This document shows, piece by piece, positions 33,291 through 42,440 of a stretch of 64,000 nucleotides of DNA (positions within the stretch are counted from its first letter, which is position 1; every line of letters starts with the position of its first letter). The translations under genes were made by a program, and so were the position numbers. Source of the stretch: Bos javanicus (Eukaryota > Chordata > Mammalia > Artiodactyla > Bovidae); contig NC_083880.1 in NCBI RefSeq assembly GCF_032452875.1, forward strand, positions 54,758,829-54,822,828. Reading direction: 5' to 3'. The notes under the pieces were generated by a model. The model saw only the letters and a program-made list of their open reading frames with translations. It had not been told where the DNA came from and searched no databases.

Positions 33291-36200
33291 GTGAGCCCTG
33301 AGGTCTGGGGAGGGGTGGCAGCTTTGGAGTGAATTAATGGCTGATGTGTCCGGAGATAAGAAAAGGCCAGTGGGCACCACGGGGACTCCCGGAATCCACG
33401 AAGCCCATCCGCCCGTATAGCCAGATCCGGCACCGCAGGGCTCAGAGCACGGGACTAGCCTCGTCAACTCCAGATGGACTAGTGGGAGGGCCACTGCGGC
33501 CACCCACAGGCCAGGGATACCACCCACACCAAAGCCTGTGTGTTTCGTCCTCCCTCCAGCTTGGCCAGGCCTTCAGGATTGGGAGGCACGGAAATGCACC
33601 CCAAGCCACAGGACTGGCACCTACACTTTGAGGGGGACTCAACAGGCCCTGTTCCTTCACCCAAGGACATCTGCTCCACCAGCCTTGGTAGGGGGGGTGA
33701 AATTCCAATGTTAGAGATTTCACTTCTTGGTTAGAATAGAGGGAGGCAAGGTCCCTGGGGACAGTGACAGGCTGCTGGCTGCGAGGCCTCTGGGGCATGT
33801 TGCCATGTCCAGCACAGGAGGGAATGGCCGGAGATGATGAGGAAAGACCACAGGGTGCGGGGCCTCGGGGGACCCAAAGCACGAGCGGGGCCTTGGGGGA
33901 CCCCAGCACAAGTCCCCCAGCCTCCCACCTCCCCTCACCCCGGACACAAAGCTCCAGCCCCGGCTGAGCTCCTGGCCCTCTTCAGCCCTTGGATGTGGCT
34001 GACAGAGTTCTCCAGGTGCCGCTGGATTTGACACCCACCAAGGGGGCCGGCAGGGAGCAGGGAACACAACACGGGGGCGGGGCAGAGCCCAGAGCCTCAC
34101 CGCCCGTCCTGTCGTCGCCACTGCAGCTGCGGTCCCGGGCACTCCAGTGGTGGGCGGGGCGCAAGGGGGCCATCCCGGGTTCATCCAAGTTCAGCCTCTC
34201 CAATAGGACAGCTGAGAATGTGGACTAACTATTTATACCAGCCATGGTGGACGGGCGGCTGGGGGGACACGCAGCCTGGTCGCCATATGTGGGCATGACC
34301 CATGGCGTGCAGGCCTGCCAGGGGGACGGGCCCAGAGCTGCGTGTCTGTCCTGGGTGTCCTTCAGCCTCCCAAGTCCCCACGGGCACCCGTGAAGTTCTA
34401 GGGACAGCTGCCCTCACCGCCCTGCTGTTAAAAATACCTGGGTCACTCCACCTCCATCCCACATGTCCTCCTGCACTGGATCACGCTCATACCTGCCTCT
34501 GGCCCCGGCCGTCCTTGCTGGCTCCCTCCCCACGCTAGAGGCTTGACCCTCTGGGAGTCCCCAGACTCTCAACCACCAGGTCCTTTGGTGTCACCCTGGA
34601 GGGGAAGAAGCCAGTGACCCTCCTGCAACTTTTGTACAGTGGCCTTTTCGCTTTTGTTCTCTGCCTGGGCTAGATACAGGGGCCTGGGGGTGCCTCTGAG
34701 CCCAGTCTCTCTGGCCCCCACCGGCACCTGGTTGGACCACCCACTTAGCCCTGGAAGCAGAGCTGGCCTGAGACTTAGTGGGGCTCCCAAAGACTCAGGT
34801 GGGTCAGCCCAGGGAGCTGGTGCCTTTGCCAGACCCGCTGCCTGCGTCTCCCCACCTAAGGAGCAGCGGCGGCTGCAGCGGTGGCCCTCTCGTCCCTGCC
34901 CTTGAGACGCGCGGCCCTGCATGCAGCCCGTAGCCGCGCCTCCGCAATGCAGCGCCCTGGGGAGCAGCTCTGCAGCGGCTGCACTGCTCCCCCACCCCCA
35001 ACAGCCCTCACTGCCGGCGGGCTGGGCCTCCCTGGTCAGAGAGACTTGGTACTTGGGCACTAAAGGGGGAGCCAGGAACACAGCCCGGAGCAACTCCAGC
35101 TGTGAATGCCTGGGACCTGGCCTTGTGGGGCCAGCTGAGAGAGGCCGGAGCTGGACATGGGCCGGAGCGAGCAGCACCAGTTTCTGAGGCTGTGTGGGGG
35201 CCCCTTCCCTTTCCGAGAGTCATATCTGCCTCTTCTCGTCCCCACGCCAGCTGCTGACAGGCCGAGGACCGTAGGCAAGGCCGAGGCCCCTCAGAAAGCC
35301 CCGGGGGCTCCAAGCCCGGAGACCCTAAGGAGCAGTGGGCATCAGAGGCAGGGAACAGAGCTGCAGTGAGGCGAGAGGCCCTCTGCAGTCGGACGTGCAG
35401 CCAGCTGAGCTGGGCTGAGTCAGCACCGCTCAGACAGGACCACGGTTACCCTTTATGCTAAGGTGGCAGCAATTAATGCAACGGACTGGCCCCGCCTCTA
35501 GCCACACCTACTGACCCGCTGGCCCCGCCCCCCTGCCGCCAAAGGGCTCCAGGGCCATCTTTCCCACCTGGCGCTCATCCCCAGATTACTCGGATTCCCT
35601 CATTTCTTATTTGGGACATTTAAGGGCGAGGGTTGCAATTCAAGCAGTGTTCACTTTCATGGACCCGGGGCTGTGGCAGCTCAGGTGTTTGTTCTGCAGG
35701 TCAGTCTCATCACCTCACAAGCAATTTCTTCTTCAGTGGACATTTTTCACGTGGGACTGTCAGTTTTAAGAGAGATCTCTGATACCTGCTCACAGAGGCT
35801 TTCCCATGGCCACCTCAGCCCCTCCTGAAAGCCTTGTGCAATCTAGTTTCTTGCTCTTGATGAACCCTCAAACAGAGCCACACAGCCCCTCTTTGGAAAC
35901 TGTGCCTCAAGGTATGTGGCACCTGGCTGCAGAAAGGAAAGACAACTTGCCCTCCATGCACAGCACACCTGAGCCCACCTGAGCACACTTGAGCACACCC
36001 ATGCAGAACCTGACCCTGATTCAGAGCTGCTCTTGTCTGGTGTGGAAGCTTCAGTTGGAGCATGGCTAGAGTTAGTTTGCCATAGCATAGAAAATTTCAA
36101 TTAATTTCCCCATGAATTGATGAGCCCTACAATCCTTGGACCTACTGTTTCCACCAGCAGAACCTGGACCACCCTAGGACTGCTGTGGGCCAGATTCTGC

Positions 36201-38279
36201 ATTCTCAGATGCCTCCCCGGGGACCTGCACTCTCTGAGCTCTGGGAAAGGGGCATTGGCCACCCCACCCAACCTGGACCTCTCCCTGCAGCCACACAGGG
36301 CCATCGGTATCCCCAGGTTGGCGGGTGAGCCCCTGAGTGTGGGCTGTCCTGCTCTCACCCTCTTGGCTTACTCCAGGCTCCTCTCCCCTCACTGGAGCCC
36401 CAGAGCCCCTGTGGCAGCGTGTCAGGGTTGGGGGGCACTGTCCAGCAAAAGCCCCTCTGGACAGAGCACAGGCATTGCTCCCACAGGTCTCCCCCATCCT
36501 TCGTACAGAAAGGCCCAAAGACTCCACCCGGAAGAATGCCAGCCTTGCTTGAGGGTCCATCCCCAGCTCCTCCCCTGGAAAACGAAGAGATGGAGCTTAT
36601 ACAGAAAATCCAGCCTTATCACCGTGGCTGAGGGCAGCAGGACTGGGCAAGGAGCTTTCACAGGGAGGGCCCTCTGGTACCCCTTTCTAATTCTGCAGGT
36701 AAGAGACCCACCACAATTTACAGCTGAGAAGGCCAAGGCTCTCTCTGCCTGCAAACTCTCTAGTTTTACTGCTCAGTCAAACCTAATTCCAAAACACTAA
36801 TGCTTTTATTTAAACACCACATCCTGCAATAAAGGCTTAATGTGCAGCGGGACGCATGGAGGGGAAGAGAGCGTGTGTCTGCGGCCAGCCTCAGGGGCCG
36901 CACCCGGCTGCTTCCCTCCCTGCGGCCGGAGCTGGAAGCCACAGGCAGAGATGACCTTCCCAGGATTCGGGGCACTGACCCCTTCTGGCAAGGACATCTT
37001 TCTTCTGGCCTGGAGGCCAGAAGGAAGGCAGTGCCCAAAGACAGTCCCACCTCCCATAGTGGGTGCCAGCAGAGTCAGAAGTGAGGAGACTTGAAAACTG
37101 GGAAGGGACCCTGAACCCTCAAATGCAGTCAGCTCCCCGGGAGGTGGTGGCCACAGGTGAGCTTAGAACTGCCCATGCCTCCTTGTATCCAGCTCCTTGA
37201 GGAGCCTGACCGGCTCACAAACCAGGCTGCCCTCAGACCTTTACAGCAGCTGGAGAAGGAGGCCAGCTCACTCCTCCTCCCTGCTCCATGCCCCACCCAA
37301 GGGCCAAACTCCTGCCAAAGGTCAGGGTGCAGGAGGGGCAGGGGCACCTGCCATGGGCCTGGGCAGCAGTGCCAGGGAGGGCAGGAAAGACAGAGGTGAC
37401 GCACGCTTTGGAAAAATAGCCCCGAGGCCGTGGAGGACGTGCCCTGGGCAGGCTGCAGACGCCACCACTCCAAGAGCCAGAAACTGACAGGGACACCCCT
37501 CCTCCCACAGCAGCCCGGCCCAACCACCTGCCCCCAGAGCCTGCTGCCCTTTGCCTCGCCAGAGAAGTTTCTGCACTGCAGAGACAACCTTCAGAACTGG
37601 ACACAGCATGCCCCTAGTGCCTGGGGGCTCACGGTCCAGCCATGGGACCCAGAGGACATCACTCCAGCCCCTGTCCTGCCTGGGACCTGGCTGGTGCAGG
37701 ACAGGTGGGTTGGGTCCTGGCCCCCACCACACTGGCCAGCGTGACCCCACCGTCCTTCACACAGCAAAGCGCTTTCAGCCAGAGTCGCTGAAAATCAGAG
37801 AGCAGTGTGGGGTCTGGGGGGCAGAGTGGGACGAGGGGCTCAAGTTGCCTGGCTTAGGCCCTGGTCTCCTGTCTTATGCATCACAGGTGCCCCAGAAATG
37901 CTGGGCCCAGGGTGTCTCAGAGGGTGTCTCAGGGTGTCTTAGAGTGTGGCCTGGAGCTAGGGAGGCTGAGCCGCATGGTGCTCTCACCGTTGCCTCACAG
38001 ACGGCCTGACAGCAAAGACCAAGTGTCTCTCCCTCAAAAAGCCCCTTGCACGTGGCCACCCAACCCCTTCCCTCCTAGGCAGCTGGCCCATCCTTCCTGG
38101 TTACTCTGCTTCTCCTCTGAGCAGTTTCCTGCCTGTATCTCACAAACAGCCCCTTCTGCTGGCAAAGGCACCTTCCAGGGTGGCAACAAGTGACGCCCCA
38201 GAGCCACCAGTGCCCCCGCACCCCCAGCCCCTACATGCCCCCCAGCGGACCCCATGCCTGCCACAGGCCGCCTCCCCTC
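33291..38279. other. Intron 2 interior with small AT-rich patches
   Basis: Besides the E-box/MEF2-like cluster, compact AT-rich patches occur at 35430-35485 (GGCAGCAATTAATGCAAC), 36075-36125 (TTTCAATTAATTTCCCC and a TGAATTGATGA stretch) and 36770-36845 (TGCTTTTATTTAAACACC, AATAAAGGCTTAATG). Each may be a small regulatory element. A CpG-rich patch lies at 34850-35000. No further exon is convincing. Confidence 0.4.
34190..34445. promoter_or_regulatory. Candidate intronic muscle enhancer: paired E-box and MEF2-like sites
   Basis: Two similar pairs occur in predicted intron 2. The first is CAGCTG at 34209-34214 with CTATTTATAC at 34229-34238. The second is CAGCTG at 34405-34410 with TTAAAAATAC at 34428-34437. 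Each A/T box differs from the MEF2 consensus at one terminal base. Known work on the miR-1/133a clusters describes MEF2-dependent enhancers between the two microRNAs, and this block sits between them, 4.3 kb below mir-1-1. Function is inferred. Confidence 0.35.
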
Positions 38280-38365
38280 TGCCGCAGTCAGCACGTTGAA
38301 TATTTAATGTCTGGTGAACGCTTCCACCTGCTGACACAGGCAAAGTGACAGAACAATACCGGCCG
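38280..38365. promoter_or_regulatory. Non-repetitive AT-containing block just below mir-1-1
   Basis: About 140-220 nt past the mir-1-1 hairpin on the minus strand lies a compact sequence with AATATTTAAT and a CACCTGCTGACA stretch. The latter holds an E-box (CACCTG) beside TGCTGACA, a MARE/AP-1-like half. The GC-rich spacers around it look less constrained. It may be part of the conserved primary-transcript context of the hairpin. Confidence 0.25.
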
Positions 38366-38497
38366 GGGACAGGCCGGCCACCGACGACCAGGCAGCCTGC
38401 CACAGAGGCCCGGCCGGCCACAGCTGCCTGTCTGTCTGTCCCCTGGGCGGCCCCGTGGGCGTGCTGCCCCCTTCCTCCAGCGAGAGAGTTCCCGACC

Positions 38498-38568
38498 TGA
38501 AATACATACTTCTTTACATTCCATAGCTTAGCAGGTCCATATGGGCACATAAAGAAGTATGTTTCCCA
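38498..38568 (-). ncRNA. MIR1-1: pre-mir-1-1 hairpin (muscle microRNA miR-1)
   Basis: The minus strand matches the mammalian mir-1-1 precursor over its 71 nt with only a few changes. Mature miR-1-3p occupies 38523-38502 and is identical to the conserved 22-nt sequence, including the GGAAUG seed region. The 5p arm is 38562-38540. One arm difference from the human form as I recall it (A to G at 38548, in the stem) turns an A-U pair into a G-U wobble, so the fold is kept. The loop retains a UGC motif, the site where MBNL1 is known to bind pre-miR-1. miR-1 promotes muscle differentiation and represses targets such as HAND2 and HDAC4. The hairpin lies in predicted intron 2, 520 nt below exon 2. 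Chromosome-level identity as mir-1-1 rather than mir-1-2 rests on the loop sequence and the 133a-2 partner. Confidence 0.97.
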
Positions 38569-38700
38569 AGCAGGTAGTCCAGCGGGCATGGCTGTGGGTG
38601 CGGGAAGGGCCCCCTGAGAAGCTGCCCTGGACCCTGGAGTCAGCACACCCCACCCTGCATCCCCACGGCCCCCCTGGCCCAGCCCTCCCCTTTCTGCCCT

Positions 38701-38715
38701 GCTCTCTCTCACACA

Positions 38716-38747
<32 letters not shown>

Positions 38748-38748
38748 G
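38701..38748 (+). repeat. (CT)n(CA)n microsatellite upstream of mir-1-1
   Basis: CT repeats run from 38702 to about 38731 and pass into (CA)8-9 to 38748. On the minus strand this reads (UG)n(AG)n, ending about 130 nt upstream of pre-mir-1-1 within predicted intron 2. Confidence 0.88.
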
Positions 38749-39088
38749 TCAGGAAGGGCAGATGTAGACAACATATCTCTAAAGTCTCAGGACTCCCTCG
38801 ATCACCACACATCTGTTTAGTTTTGCATCAGTGACACAAGAAAGGACCCAGGATGCCACCTCCCACCCGTGGCCCAGGAAGGATAAGCCACTCCCTCCTC
38901 CTGCCGGCACCTCCCCTCCACCTAAGCACCGCCATCCTGGCCAAGTGCGCGTGGCGGGGGACTGCATGAAGGGACAGCACTCGGGAGGACGCCACCACGG
39001 GCGGCCAGGGAGCAGGGTAGTCAGAGCCAGCAGAGAGCCAGAACGCCTGGCCGCAGGCACAGATGACCGAGAAGCAGGCAGGCCTTAC

Positions 39089-39179
39089 CTGGGCAGCAGC
39101 TGGGCGGCTTCCTGGGCGGGTCCCTGGTGATTCGGCCTCCCAAGAGCCAGGGCCCGAGGGCAGGGCTCAGGCCCCGTCT
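39089..39179 (-). CDS. MIR1-1HG: Host-gene coding exon 2 (91 nt), residues 40-70
   Basis: This is a short exon with strong signals on both sides of the minus strand. Upstream is a pyrimidine-rich tract containing TTTCTCAT and ending in ATCTTCAG (CAG at 39182-39180). Downstream is CCCAG|GTAAGG, with GT at 39088-39087. Its first two bases complete a GAG codon with the last base of exon 1. The next 29 codons are open, and its last two bases (AG) join the first base of exon 3 to make AGT. The peptide contains a Gln/Ala-rich piece (QEAAQLLP). It lies 520 nt upstream of pre-mir-1-1, so that hairpin falls near the start of intron 2. Of the predicted exons this has the best splice signals. Confidence 0.5.
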
Positions 39180-39534
39180 CTGAAGATGTGCATGAGAAAG
39201 ACAGTTGCAGGTGGACCTTGCATCCCCAGAGGGTGACTGGAAGCTGCTAGGAAGGGGCCCGGGCTGTGGCCAGCTCCCTCGGCACCTGGGCCTGGCCACA
39301 GAGCAGACGCCCAGCCCGGTGAGGGACTGGCGCCGGCTCGGCCTCCCTGCGCTGACCGCCACCTCGGCCGACACCCTTCCTCGTCCCTCGCTCTCTTCTT
39401 CACCCGTCCTCTCCCCTCCTCCCACTCCTGGCGCATCACCACCTAAAGCGCCGCTTGTGCCGGCGGCGGGTGGCTCCCACGGGCGCCCAGGGTGGCCGGC
39501 CCTCACCTGGCTCTTTGTGGCCTGCGCCCAGCCT

Positions 39535-39730
39535 CCGCCAGGCCTGATCAATACCAATTTACAGTCAAACGCAGGGGCCGCCTTCCTGTTAATGAATTTC
39601 CCCAGTGCTCACCGCTTCTAATGAACCCGTTAAACAGGGTTTAAGTAAACTTAGCAAGCGGCCAGCTAAGCACTTTGGAATACTTAATTGTATCGATATT
39701 GTTTTCCACAGCATTTCAAAATTTCTCTGT
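39535..39730. promoter_or_regulatory. Candidate conserved non-coding element in intron 1
   Basis: This AT-rich block of about 200 bp is set in CpG-rich sequence between predicted exons 1 and 2. It carries TTAATGAATTT and TAATGAACCC repeats of a homeodomain-like core, a near-palindromic stretch around CCGTTAAACAGGGTTTAA, a CACTT core (NKX2-type) at 39671-39675, and ATCGAT. It is not a recognisable repeat. Regulatory function is inferred from composition and position near the promoter. Confidence 0.33.
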
Positions 39731-41189
39731 GATGGAGAGCAGAGGCCCCTCCTCCCCACCACCTTCCATGGCCACCACAAAGCCAGGAGTCAGAAAACCA
39801 TGAGAGTCTGAGGCAGAGTAATGGGACCTTGGGGCCAGTCCCCATGCAGGAAGGGGAGCTACCCCATCCCAAGCCGGCACTGGGAGGACAAAGGAGCAGC
39901 ATGGGACACAGGCCCCGCTGTGGCCAGGTAAGGCCCATGGGTGAAAAGCAGAACTTGGAAGGAGGGTGTCACTGACTGCTGAACACTCACTTGGGGTGGG
40001 GAGACAGGCCAGGTGCAGACACACAGAGTCTGCCCATTGGGCCCAGGTCTTGTGCGGCCAGGAACTGATCCCGACCTGAGGACAAGGCCCTGGACCTGAG
40101 TGGACTTCTAATTCTCCCTTCATTAGCAAGGCAAGGTCCAGGGTTACCCCGCCCGCCCTTCCCCATGGGGCAGCCTGGCCATCCCCATGTGGATGGGTGC
40201 AGAGAGGGCTCCAGTGCTGCTGCTACCCGGGGCAGGACTGTGTCTGCAGAGCCTGCATCCTGAAGAAGAATCTGCGCGATTTCTCAAGTCCCTGAGCTTG
40301 GCAGCAGCACTGGGCACAGCAGAACTGGAGTTCATGGGGGTGGGGGTGTGATCAGGGCTCCGAGGGGCACCCCACTAAAAGCAGAGAGCTACCCGGCAGA
40401 AAGACACGGAGGAACAACGTCCCACTTCTGTGCGCTGCTGCCATTTGTCATCCTCAGGGAACCGAGGATAGAAAAGGACAGCCCAGACCGCTGCTCCAGC
40501 TCCCACTTCTCTTTAAGCCCCTCGAGGGTGGAGGGCGCCCTTGAGAGAAGCCCAAATGATGCCTGGAGTCTGAAGTCCAAGTTTCTAGGCTACCCTCTGA
40601 CAAATGAGGCCTCAGAGACTGGGAGGTGTGGCCAAGGCTCAGGTCTAGGATCGCCTCTCCGACCCCCATTCCCAGGCATTCGTACGGATGGTGTCTGGAG
40701 GTCAGGGGAAAGCTGGGGGTCCCAAGGGTCAGGAGAGTCACCCTAGGTCCAGCCAGAGCCCTGGCGAGCTTCTATCCACTGAGAAATGAACCACAGCCAC
40801 TTTTCAAGAAGTTACCTGTCTCAACAGAAAAGGACCACCAGCCACCTCCAAGGGGACCACGGAGGGCAGTGGGCTGGCCCAGCCCAGTGCCAAGTCCAGC
40901 CCTTCAGCTGTGAATGCTCCCAGCCCCCAGCCAGGTGGAGGTCTCTCTCTCTCCCAGAGACCACCGGCTGCTCCCCTCCAGCCCCGTCTCCGCCCACGCG
41001 TGCCCCTGCTGTACACGCCCAGCACAGGGACCCTCCCTACCCTGACCCTGGCTATGAGAGCCGCCAAAGTCCAGAGTCCCCTCCTGGGGCAACCTCACCA
41101 CAGGCCTGGCTCCGCGACCCCTGCCCCCAGCATCTCCACGGCCGCAAGTTCCGAGGGAAGTTTCGCCACATTCCCACCTGAGCCACGCT
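39731..41189. other. Intron 1 interior, no feature seen
   Basis: This is unique GC-rich sequence leading into the CpG island, with no repeat or convincing regulatory cluster. Confidence 0.5.
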
Positions 41190-41529
41190 TTGTTGCAGGT
41201 CAGTCACGCCTTCCCCCCAGACCCCGCGGCCCCCACCGCAGCACCTCGACCCTCTGCACCCCGGCAGTGACTGCAGGCACCGCTTCCTTGCAAAACGCCC
41301 GCATGTCAAAGTTCTCGCATCGCGGTTGGACGCGCCCTCCCGGCCCTGCTGTCTGCTGGCTCTGCAGTTTTCCAAATGCGGACGATGCCACGAGCCAAGA
41401 GAAAACTCCGAAGCACCCCCGGCTGGAGCCACGCGGCGCCGGCACCATGGCTCCCCCTCGCCGCGGGCACACCCCCACCGCGGCCGCCGGCAAGTTTGCA
41501 GGGGGCCGGGCGGGCTGAGTGGGACTCAC

Positions 41530-41647
41530 CGCGGAGCCCCTCCGGCCGGGCTGGCGACGGCGGCCGTGGGCGCAGGGTCGCGGCTCCCGGGTACGGTGCG
41601 CCCCGTGCGGCTCCCAGAGAGATGGTGCTGCAGCCGCGGCAGCCCAT
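41530..41647 (-). CDS. MIR1-1HG: Host-gene coding exon 1: residues 1-39 plus first base of codon 40
   Basis: The ATG at 41647-41645 has a strong context (A at -3, G at +4) and is the first ATG of the predicted mRNA. The exon encodes 39 residues starting MGCRGCS, followed by an Ala/Arg/Pro-rich stretch. It ends at 41530 before GTGAGT (41529-41524), a near-ideal donor. Gly2 with Cys3, Cys6 and Ser7 fits the N-myristoylation pattern and resembles dually acylated proteins such as Src-family kinases and G-alpha subunits, so a membrane-tethered product is possible. The same frame continues upstream without a stop to about 41950, but with no ATG. The frame lies in a CpG island where long frames arise by chance, so the case rests on its join to exons 2 and 3. 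I recognise no domain and claim no function. Confidence 0.42.
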
Positions 41648-42142
41648 CCTTCTCCCCGAGCCAATCGCGAGCGCAGGGGTGGGGGAGGCCCGGCTCCCGA
41701 CTCGTCCGCACTTGGGGGGCGGGGGTGGGGGGAACGGAGAGAAAGAAGACACCAGGCACCCCCTCTCCGCACCCTTGCCCTTCCCCCAGCCCTCCTGCAG
41801 CAGCGAAGACTTAGCAGGGAGGGAGATCTTGAGAGAGAGAGAGAGAAGGGAGGCGCAGGGTGGCAGGCTCTGCGGAGTTAGGGAGCGACCTCTCAGCCCG
41901 CACACCTTGAGCCGCCCTGCCTGGGCTGTGTCTGCAGGACGCTTCCGCACCCCGGGCCGGGGTCAGCGCAAGGTAGAGGTCAGGTGAACAAAAGGGGCCG
42001 GTCTGGCGGGTGTGCAGGCTCACGCAGGCAAAGCCGGCCGCACGCGAGACCCACACGGGCAGGGGGAGGGGAGGGAAGGGGAGGGGAGGGGAGGGCTGAC
42101 CCGAGGGGCCAGACCGGGCGTGGGCCCCCCCCTCGGATCAGG
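41648..42142 (-). other. MIR1-1HG: Predicted 5' untranslated part of host-gene exon 1
   Basis: This stretch lies between the TATA-predicted start and the first ATG. Reading the minus strand I find no ATG in any frame across about 495 nt, so 41647 is the first start codon a scanning ribosome would meet. The G-rich run at 42058-42096 is on the plus strand, so the RNA here would be C-rich. A GAGAGA/CTCTCT tract lies at 41830-41850. Its limits depend on the inferred transcription start. Confidence 0.45.
42058..42096 (+). repeat. G-rich (GGGGA)n tract in the predicted 5' UTR region
   Basis: Eight or so runs of three to five G separated by single A or AA form a tract of about 38 bp, a strong G-quadruplex candidate on the plus (template) strand of the host gene. 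It starts about 45 bp downstream of the predicted transcription start. Confidence 0.8.
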
Positions 42143-42440
42143 AGCCGGCCTCACCTTTGCAGTCCTTATATACCCAGCCAAGCATCCCAAACACGCGCCC
42201 CGGCCAAGTGGCCCCTCGGGCTGTGCTCTCTGACCATATTTAGTCAAGCAGGGGAAAAAATAGCCTGTCAGCTGGGCCGCGGCTGGCCGGCCACCGGGAG
42301 CAGGGTGGGAGCGCCAGCGCCATTGACTGCCGGTCCCGGGCCCAGGCTGCCGGCCGCCGCCCCTACCGGCCCCTCCCCACGGGCCTCCCACCGGCGGTCC
42401 CTGCCCTGCCATCCCCCCTGCTATTTTTAGCCCAGCCCAG
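42143..42440 (-). promoter_or_regulatory. MIR1-1HG: Muscle-type promoter of the miR-1-1/133a-2 host gene: TATA, CArG-like, E-box, MEF2
   Basis: Read on the minus strand, a TATATAA box lies at 42172-42166 and predicts a start near 42142. Upstream are CTAAATATGG at 42243-42234 (a CArG/SRF box with one mismatch, also close to a MEF2 site), an E-box CAGCTG at 42269-42274, and CTAAAAATAG at 42430-42421, an exact MEF2 consensus. Distances from the predicted start are roughly -96, -130 and -284. SRF, MyoD-type bHLH factors and MEF2 are the known activators of the miR-1/133a loci in heart and skeletal muscle, so the motif set fits the locus. A strong splice-donor-like AAAG|GTGAGG at 42155/42154, just below the TATA box, leaves room for another start further upstream. 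Factor binding is inferred from motifs only. Confidence 0.65.

Larger units (their letters stand above)
26618..42142 (-). other. MIR1-1HG: Predicted transcription unit of the miR-1-1/miR-133a-2 host gene (three exons)
   Basis: This is the proposed primary transcript that carries both muscle microRNAs. Transcription would start near 42142, about 30 nt below a minus-strand TATA box. It would be spliced as exon 1 (42142-41530), exon 2 (39179-39089) and exon 3 (27569 to about 26618), and end after AATAAA at 26641-26636. Intron 1 (41529-39180) begins GTGAGT and ends in a pyrimidine-rich tract plus CAG. Intron 2 (39088-27570) begins GTAAGG, ends TTTCAG, and holds both hairpins. What I see is the hairpins, the splice sites, the open frame and the poly(A) signal. 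What is known is that the human cluster sits in a host gene called MIR1-1HG (C20orf166) with the same miRNA order and similar spacing. The exon joining is inference. More exons are possible, including one beyond an internal donor in exon 3. Confidence 0.6.

Noticed and set aside
41306..41950. Longer version of the host-gene frame starting at 41950
   Set aside because: The upstream extension has no ATG (it would begin at GTG), and the frame past 41530 reads into the predicted intron. The ATG at 41647 is the first in the predicted mRNA.
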